Of a stretch of DNA of 64,000 bases, positions 58,802 to 64,000 are shown piece after piece. Numbering within the stretch: position 1 is the first letter of the stretch; every line of letters starts with the position of its first letter. Both the position numbers and the translations under genes were made by a program. The DNA lies in IMG/VR virus record IMGVR_UViG_3300042731_006804, positions 1 to 64,000 of that record; one strand, 5' to 3'. The notes beneath the pieces are model-generated. The model had not been told where the DNA came from and searched no databases. It saw nothing but the letters and a program-made list of their open reading frames with translations. This stretch comes from a virus.

Positions 58802-59769
58802 AGTTCATTCACTAATTGATTAAATACTTGTAATAATAATTCTTTATCAATTTCACCTGCAAAATTATCAATATAAGATTTTACGTAGTCCATTGAATCG
58901 TTACTACATACATTCAATCTATTATTTAACGAACTGTCATTTGAGGATTCTACAATACATCTGACTCCTTCAGGAACAACAATGCTTTTCCTAAATTTTT
59001 CTAAATCCACTCCTTGAGGAGCTTTCAATTTAACGATATCTCCTTTTTCAACACCATTAATACAAGTACCTTGTGGTACTACATCAAATATGTAATGTTT
59101 AGTTCCCCAATTCATGGTCTCGTAAATAGGAACAAAATGTTCTTGAATATTTTTAGTAAAAACCATATAACCTTTTTCTTGATTTGCTTCACTTACATCA
59201 ATTTGATAAGGAGACCCTACATAAAATATATTACGTATATTCTGCCTTTTATGGTAATGCCCAGAAATGATAATAAAATATCTAGATAATTCATTAGTAG
59301 ACATACCATCATTGTCTAATACATTGTTAGAAATCTCAAAACCCTGAACACCTTGATGCATAAAAACAATTCCAGAAGGAATTTTGCTTAAATAATCCAA
59401 TAATATTTGTTTATTTTTTCTATAAGGTAACCAAATAAAATTTTTATAAATACAAGGCTGTTCAATCACTTCTACATTATTTAATTCCGAAAAAGGTTTT
59501 AACGCATTATCTCCTTTTTCATTTATTTGATCATGATTGCCCACTAATAAAATAACTTCAATTCCGCAATCATTTAGATCATGAAAATAATCAAGCACCT
59601 TATTCTGTATCTCTACATCTACTTTATACCTTAAATGATAAAAATCGCCTAAACAAACAAGTAATTTATCCGCTTGCTGAAGTACTGCGTTTTTTAAACC
59701 AGGAAGTACTTCATTGAATACTATTTCCGAAGTACGTTCATGTAGATGTAAATCAGAAAAAATAATCAT
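58798..59769 (-). CDS. SbcD/Mre11-like nuclease (T4 gp47 type)
   Basis: The start at 59769 (MIIFSDLHLHERTSE) has GGAGG upstream and overlaps the previous stop (TAATG); the longer frame is unlikely. Metallophosphatase motifs: SDLHLH, LLVCLGDF, LLVGNHD, FMHQG, ISGHYH. It is the partner of the SbcC-like ATPase, with a four-base gene overlap. Confidence 0.85.
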   Translation of the reverse strand: MIIFSDLHLHERTSEIVFNEVLPGLKNAVLQQADKLLVCLGDFYHLRYKVDVEIQNKVLDYFHDLNDCGIEVILLVGNHDQINEKGDNALKPFSELNNVEVIEQPCIYKNFIWLPYRKNKQILLDYLSKIPSGIVFMHQGVQGFEISNNVLDNDGMSTNELSRYFIIISGHYHKRQNIRNIFYVGSPYQIDVSEANQEKGYMVFTKNIQEHFVPIYETMNWGTKHYIFDVVPQGTCINGVEKGDIVKLKAPQGVDLEKFRKSIVVPEGVRCIVESSNDSSLNNRLNVCSNDSMDYVKSYIDNFAGEIDKELLLQVFNQLVNEL

Positions 59770-60386
59770 TACGAACGTTCCTCCATACAATTAACAGAAT
59801 TCCAAGTAATAGAACATAGAATGTTATCCTCAATAATTATTTCTTTGGGCTTTTCACAAATAATAACTGGAGTATGCGGGCATACCCATACTGAAAAACA
59901 GGATTGTATGAGTTTATCGTACAACGATATTATTTCTTTAGATCTATTTCCGCAAGGAACATCTAGTACTTCAATTAAATACATATACAAAGCTACAAAT
60001 TTATAATCTAAAAAAGAATCAAAAAGAGTCTCCTCTGTATACTTACAAATACTAGGGGGATAATTCAAATTAAGAAAATGAGTATCAAGATATCTTTTAA
60101 CATCCTCACTTAAATAAGCATTAAACACGTAATTAAATAAAAAATCTTTAAGGACATAACTAACCGACGCAAAAGAAAAATAAAACATACGTTGTAAATA
60201 TCCTTCGCGCAAAGTATTTACCCAATTAAAACCTTTAATAGTCACTCCATTTAATTGAGATATTTTACTAATAGATTTTTCTGCCTGTAATTTATCTGTA
60301 CAATTTACATCCGTTGCATATTCTAAATATTTAGTTTTATATTTATCTATCATCATCCTTTGATCACTATTTAATATATTTATCAT
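59769..60386 (-). CDS. hypothetical protein with DUF6745-like C-terminus
   Basis: A 205-residue helical protein. The end (SCFSVWVCPHTPVIICEKPKEIIIEDNILCSI) resembles the short motif of DUF6745-type proteins (aromatic stretch, then ...CERP.E...). The match is weak and the function unknown. Confidence 0.5.
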   Translation of the reverse strand: MINILNSDQRMMIDKYKTKYLEYATDVNCTDKLQAEKSISKISQLNGVTIKGFNWVNTLREGYLQRMFYFSFASVSYVLKDFLFNYVFNAYLSEDVKRYLDTHFLNLNYPPSICKYTEETLFDSFLDYKFVALYMYLIEVLDVPCGNRSKEIISLYDKLIQSCFSVWVCPHTPVIICEKPKEIIIEDNILCSITWNSVNCMEERS

Positions 60387-60598
60387 TTTTCAAATTTTCC
60401 TTTTATAATAGCCCCATCATCTGCAACTAAACAAGTTTGATGCTTAGGCTTTCCTAAAAAGGGGGAACTATACATACGAATTAATTGCCCACCACATTCA
60501 CAAATAGAACCATCAAAATTATAAGCTTCTTCAAAAGTATCTAGTAATTGCTCAGTGATATTATCACATTTGTTACATTTAAATTCGTAAATAGGCAT
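60383..60598 (-). CDS. FmdB-type zinc-ribbon protein
   Basis: A 71-residue protein beginning MPIYEFKCNKCDNITEQLL with CECGGQLIRMYSSP, the classic FmdB zinc-ribbon layout. Such proteins in phages are of unknown role. It is coupled to the previous gene by an overlap. Confidence 0.75.
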   Translation of the reverse strand: MPIYEFKCNKCDNITEQLLDTFEEAYNFDGSICECGGQLIRMYSSPFLGKPKHQTCLVADDGAIIKGKFEK

Positions 60599-60603
60599 AT
60601 TTT

Positions 60604-60840
60604 TTACTCTTTTCTAAATTTACACGGAAATATTATCCAACTATCCTTATCCACTACATGCTTTTTACCAGGGAAACAATGCGCCATTGTACATCTATCA
60701 CACCAACATCCTAAATTATCTAAGTCACAACAACAATCCATTTCACAAGGTTCTACTACATTACTTAACCCATCTAAATTATTTTCTTTTAAAAACAATA
60801 AAACCAATTCATATAAATTTTTATGATATAGATCATCCAT
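60604..60840 (-). CDS. Cys-rich protein, 78 aa
   Basis: Seven Cys in CEMDCCCDLDNLGCWCDRCTMAHC suggest a zinc or iron-sulphur cluster. AAGGAG precedes the ATG. It lies next to RecA. Function unknown. Confidence 0.6.
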   Translation of the reverse strand: MDDLYHKNLYELVLLFLKENNLDGLSNVVEPCEMDCCCDLDNLGCWCDRCTMAHCFPGKKHVVDKDSWIIFPCKFRKE

Positions 60841-60851
60841 AAAAATACTCC

Positions 60852-61937
60852 TTATTTATTGTTAGACATTACTGTATAATAAACCGATAGCAACTTATTA
60901 AACAATAAAGGATTTTCTCTACATTTATCTGCCAAACCATTCCAACCTTGAAATTTTATCACTTCACCATCGATATTAATCGCGCCCCAACTACCATCCA
61001 CTACAATAATTTTTGCATTTTTTAATGTTTCATAAATAGACCAAGTATTATCTATACCAATTCCAGAAATAAGTGCAAAATCAGTTTTTTTATAAGGATT
61101 TCCTAATCTATTTTTATCCAAAAATGCACCAACTTGTCTACCAATGTGTTCCCCTTTATAATTAATATATCCAAGATTAAATAAATTAATTCTAATAGTG
61201 GCTAAATGCCTAACTGCTGAACCTCCATACGTTTCTTTTTTTGTCACGTTCCCAAAGCCACCTTTGTTCTTACCAAACGCCTCATATTGGTGATTTGCAA
61301 TTACAATAGCTACATTAGTTCTTCCTAATTTAGAAGGTAGTAAACGACAAGCTTCCTTTAATACCTTCGCCGCTCCCGCAGGTTTACCTTCAGCTTCTAA
61401 TCGCTTTTTTACTTCATCCCTAGTTGCAGTCCCGCCTAACGCATCCCATCCAATTACTACAGGAACATCTGGAGCATTAATTGCCCACCATTCTACAGTA
61501 TTATACATTTGAATCATTACATTTTCTATATGTAATTCATCTCTTTTAAATTCTACACATTGCAGTTTATTAATATCCACCCCTATCTTACTCGTGTATC
61601 TAAAATCCCTTGCGGATTCCGAATCAAATAAAATAGGTACTCCACCTATAGATTGAACAGAAGCAAATAGATGATCTATAATGGTAGATTTTCCGATATG
61701 TTGTGGCCCGTAAATTTCCGTCACTCTACCTGTTGGAATACCTACACCATTTAATAAAGAATCTAAAGCAATACTTTGTGTAGATATGTATTGCTTAACA
61801 TTAGCTAAGCAATCATCATTAGAAAAATCTAATACCTCAACAATCCCATTACCTTTTTTCTTTATATAAGTCTGGTATTCAGCAATTGGATCTTTTTTAA
61901 TAGGTTTAGGTTTCTTTCCAATCGAAATCCGCTTCAT
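60852..61937 (-). CDS. recA: RecA/UvsX-like recombinase
   Basis: A 361-residue strand-exchange ATPase. Walker A is GPQHIGKST (77-85), Walker B VVIGWDALGG, and the L2-like part follows (NHQYEAFGKNKGGFGN). The N-terminus MKRISIGKKPKPIKKDPI carries the shared peptide and more lysines. It acts with the SSB, SbcCD and RuvC proteins encoded around it. It overlaps the SSB stop (TAATG). Confidence 0.85.
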   Translation of the reverse strand: MKRISIGKKPKPIKKDPIAEYQTYIKKKGNGIVEVLDFSNDDCLANVKQYISTQSIALDSLLNGVGIPTGRVTEIYGPQHIGKSTIIDHLFASVQSIGGVPILFDSESARDFRYTSKIGVDINKLQCVEFKRDELHIENVMIQMYNTVEWWAINAPDVPVVIGWDALGGTATRDEVKKRLEAEGKPAGAAKVLKEACRLLPSKLGRTNVAIVIANHQYEAFGKNKGGFGNVTKKETYGGSAVRHLATIRINLFNLGYINYKGEHIGRQVGAFLDKNRLGNPYKKTDFALISGIGIDNTWSIYETLKNAKIIVVDGSWGAINIDGEVIKFQGWNGLADKCRENPLLFNKLLSVYYTVMSNNK

Positions 61938-63295
61938 TACTGATTACCATTATTTCCTCGAATAGAATCCTGAAGTTGCTGTAAAGTCACAGGTTGTTGT
62001 TGTACTAAAGGTGCCCGCGTATTCATTTGGTTCGCATTTTGAGCTTCATTTTTAATAGGACTACGATTAAATGGTACGTTAGGAGTAATAGGTTGCTGTG
62101 GTAAAGTATTCTGCTGAGAAGGCTGTGGGTAGTACGGAGGTCCATTATAATTTCCACTTGAGACAGGAGGAGGATTAATATTCTGTTGGGGTTGTGTTAC
62201 TAAATTAGGAGTATTAGGTTGAGGAATAGGATTAGGCATCATTGGAGGAATTGTATTTTGCATTGAATAAGGCTGCTGTACTCCAGCATTAGGATATTGC
62301 ATCGATGAAGATCCACCAATATTTCCAAGTCCCATATCTATAATTGCATTTTGCATTTCTTCTTCACTTGGATGCTTAAATACAGATTCAAGGTCTATCA
62401 AATTAGACAATAATCCCCAAAATTGTTGCGGTAAAGGCTGTGGATCTTCATCAATGCAGCTATACTCTACATCAAACTTCCCTGGGCCAGTTTTTGTTTT
62501 CTTTATTCTAATAGGTCTACCTAATTGTGGATCACAAATATTAACAGATCTTTCCTCTAATAAATTACCAATTGCTTTATGCAATGTAGCACCTGCTCGT
62601 AAAACAGCCGGTTGGGCTTGCCCATTATTAAGATGAATTTGTGGTGTATCTAATAACGCTACTTGATATAGAAAATTAGTATTAACGCTCCCCCAATCTT
62701 TCGCCCTTTTCTGTGTACTAGGGTCAGAGCTTTCAATAGCTAATCTAGCTACTTGGCATATTTTACAACTATCAGCTCCCGGACAGCCTAATGACGCACC
62801 TTGAGGTTTACTGACTGATTTCCAAAAATGGCTTAAAGCAATCGCAAATATATATTTACCAGGCGCCCATGGAGGTAAAATAAAAACCCTAATAACTGAT
62901 TGATGTCCGATAGGGACAGATGCACTTTCCCATTTAGACTCATTATTTGGGCCTAAAAATTTAACAAAAGTATATTGAGATCCACCACGCCCCATAGACA
63001 TTTTATGCTCTTGATATGCGCTCATCATCTGATGGGCATCAGGCATATTATAAACAGGCATTTGTCCAGTAAATTGCTGTGGCATATTTTGTGAGGGCAT
63101 TTGTCCTTGCATAGGATACGGCGATTGGATGGGATATCCTTGCTGTGGAAATCCTTGTGGCTGCTGATACACATTATTAGGGTACTGAGGAGCATTATTA
63201 GGGTACTGGGGCTGATTATAACTTTGTTGATTATTAGGTTGGGCCTGTAAAGGATAATATTGAGGGGGCATATTTACGTTTGATGAATTACTCAT
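61937..63295 (-). CDS. single-stranded DNA-binding protein, T4 gp32-like, with Gln/Pro-rich tails
   Basis: The start at 63295 follows AAGGAG (MSNSSNVNMPPQYY). Residues about 90-300 are the core, with a likely zinc site in CPGADSCKIC, as in gp32-type proteins (YTFVKFLGPNNESKWESASVPIG). The N- and C-terminal tails are rich in Q, P, N and M and lack structure; such tails recruit partners. FNRSPIKNEAQ in the C-terminal tail matches the shared peptide. Confidence 0.75.
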   Translation of the reverse strand: MSNSSNVNMPPQYYPLQAQPNNQQSYNQPQYPNNAPQYPNNVYQQPQGFPQQGYPIQSPYPMQGQMPSQNMPQQFTGQMPVYNMPDAHQMMSAYQEHKMSMGRGGSQYTFVKFLGPNNESKWESASVPIGHQSVIRVFILPPWAPGKYIFAIALSHFWKSVSKPQGASLGCPGADSCKICQVARLAIESSDPSTQKRAKDWGSVNTNFLYQVALLDTPQIHLNNGQAQPAVLRAGATLHKAIGNLLEERSVNICDPQLGRPIRIKKTKTGPGKFDVEYSCIDEDPQPLPQQFWGLLSNLIDLESVFKHPSEEEMQNAIIDMGLGNIGGSSSMQYPNAGVQQPYSMQNTIPPMMPNPIPQPNTPNLVTQPQQNINPPPVSSGNYNGPPYYPQPSQQNTLPQQPITPNVPFNRSPIKNEAQNANQMNTRAPLVQQQPVTLQQLQDSIRGNNGNQ

Positions 63296-63305
63296 TTTTT
63301 TCTCC

Positions 63306-63797
63306 TTAGATGGATAAAGGGGCACCATCTTCTGTATTGCGCCTATAAACCATAGACTTAATTATTTCTTTTTTAGATAACAATGCCTGTACAATGTACA
63401 TTACGGTATTGTATGCTTCTTCAGCTCTTTCTACCTCTAGATAATAATTAGAATAAAAAGGATCTACTCTAATAAGTGAATCTATTTCTTTTTCAGTATG
63501 CTTTTCCCCAGTATTTCTATACTTTAAATATTGTTGTGCTTTCCATATACGGTATTCTCTCGCCTTTATATCCCATACTCTTTTACATTGTGCACAGTAC
63601 CTCCCCCAATGTCCAATTTTTGCCGATATTGTCTGGACTTCTTCTTGTAAGTTGCTTTCATCTATAAAAACTTCTTTAATGATATGCGCACCAGTTACTT
63701 CCCACCATGGGGAAGTAGTTCCATCCGGATTGATAGTATATATATTAAAATTAGATATATTTTGTAAACGTTGAACAAGGGCATTGTACATAGACAT
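63306..63797 (-). CDS. hypothetical protein between SSB and DNA polymerase
   Basis: A 163-residue protein, helical with CAQCKRVW in the middle (zinc-like pair). Placement between polymerase and SSB genes suggests replication. No family recognised. Confidence 0.65.
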   Translation of the reverse strand: MSMYNALVQRLQNISNFNIYTINPDGTTSPWWEVTGAHIIKEVFIDESNLQEEVQTISAKIGHWGRYCAQCKRVWDIKAREYRIWKAQQYLKYRNTGEKHTEKEIDSLIRVDPFYSNYYLEVERAEEAYNTVMYIVQALLSKKEIIKSMVYRRNTEDGAPLSI

Positions 63798-63809
63798 TGT
63801 TTATTCCTT

Positions 63810-64000
63810 TCATGCAGCTAATCGCAATCCACGTTTTTCAGACCAATTGGTTAATGTATATTCCGAGTCTACTATTATAGGAATAGGTTTAAATTCTTCA
63901 TAGTCTTCCATTACTGTTTTAACTATTTTACAAAATTTAGGCAACACATCTATACAACAATCGTATTGTACTTCATCATGAATCGTACAAACTGGAAAAA
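63810..64000 (-). CDS. DNA polymerase family A, C-terminal end (partial)
   Basis: The frame is open to the right edge, giving the last 63 residues. VCTIHDEVQYDC matches motif C of family A polymerases (HDE, a metal-binding catalytic site), and the following helix (VMEDYEEFKPIPI) fits the closing region. Only the C-terminus is visible, so the length and the presence of an exonuclease domain are unknown. Confidence 0.75.
   Translation of the reverse strand, partial: FPVCTIHDEVQYDCCIDVLPKFCKIVKTVMEDYEEFKPIPIIVDSEYTLTNWSEKRGLRLAA

Noticed and set aside
1-64000. Jumbo-phage nucleus shell protein or tubulin
   Set aside because: No protein with a tubulin signature or a chimallin-like long shell protein was seen in the window, so a protein compartment remains speculation.
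1-64000. tRNA genes, integrase, transposase or reverse transcriptase/diversity-generating element
   Set aside because: No cloverleaf with a GTTCRA arm, no recombinase or transposase motif, and no reverse-transcriptase YADD-type motif was found by reading. A weak tRNA could be missed without a program.

Overview
This window is a piece of a large, AT-rich, double-stranded DNA tailed phage (or a prophage of one). The evidence is a complete head module (HK97-type portal, MuF protein, prohead protease, probable scaffold, major capsid protein), a large terminase, a tail-fibre gene cut by the left edge, and a replication/recombination block (DnaN-like clamp, RuvC-like resolvase, SbcC/SbcD, RecA, ssDNA-binding protein, end of a family-A DNA polymerase). 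Nearly all genes run leftward, are packed tightly and are often joined by TAATG or ATGA stop/start overlaps. Good Shine-Dalgarno sequences (AAGGAG, GGAGG) decide many starts. No tRNA, rRNA, CRISPR array, integrase or transposase was seen. The host cannot be named. Three lipoprotein-type signal peptides, sigma-54-type promoters, and small proteins with a receptor-L-like fold and a metzincin protease suggest a Gram-negative host, perhaps of a deltaproteobacterial type; this is inference.

Layout. 1-5666: tail fibre, small head/neck proteins, major capsid, scaffold and protease. 5865-8271: regulators, with a sigma-70-family factor overlapping a stand-alone CheY-like receiver. 8527-11377: a leftward accessory block, visibly richer in GC on its right half, starting from a sigma-54-type promoter at about 11430. 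11378-11816: a gene-free divergent control region. 11817-13911: the only rightward operon, with its own sigma-54-like promoter. 14095-29435: MuF polyvalent protein, nuclease, DHH phosphoesterase, a 1521-residue polyvalent protein (HAD + SNF2 helicase + AT-hooks + topoisomerase IB), portal and further head-linked multidomain proteins. 29497-31321: small genes, an XRE regulator, duplicated promoters and a structured RNA locus. 31322-43655: many small proteins, including zinc-ribbon proteins and an expanded family of small paralogues. 43742-48812: a second accessory block (DnaJ-like protein, metzincin lipoprotein) headed by another sigma-54-type promoter. 49073-64000: terminase, clamp, lysis transglycosylase, recombination genes, RecA, SSB and the polymerase end.

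The main unexplained signals are: (1) a short peptide, M-x-R-x-(A/P/S)-I-(K/Q), at the N-terminus, at the C-terminus or in linkers of about 16 unrelated proteins, mostly DNA-handling ones, encoded with different codons; (2) a recurrent L-x-K-(A/S) sequence in all head proteins, a good candidate for the prohead-protease cleavage site, tied to repeated GGKW/GGKY modules; (3) three sigma-54-type promoters heading accessory blocks, two of them divergent around a 14-bp inverted repeat; (4) repeated palindromic operators at operon starts near an XRE regulator; (5) an intergenic RNA locus with two 12-bp stem / 16-nt loop hairpins and an intrinsic terminator.
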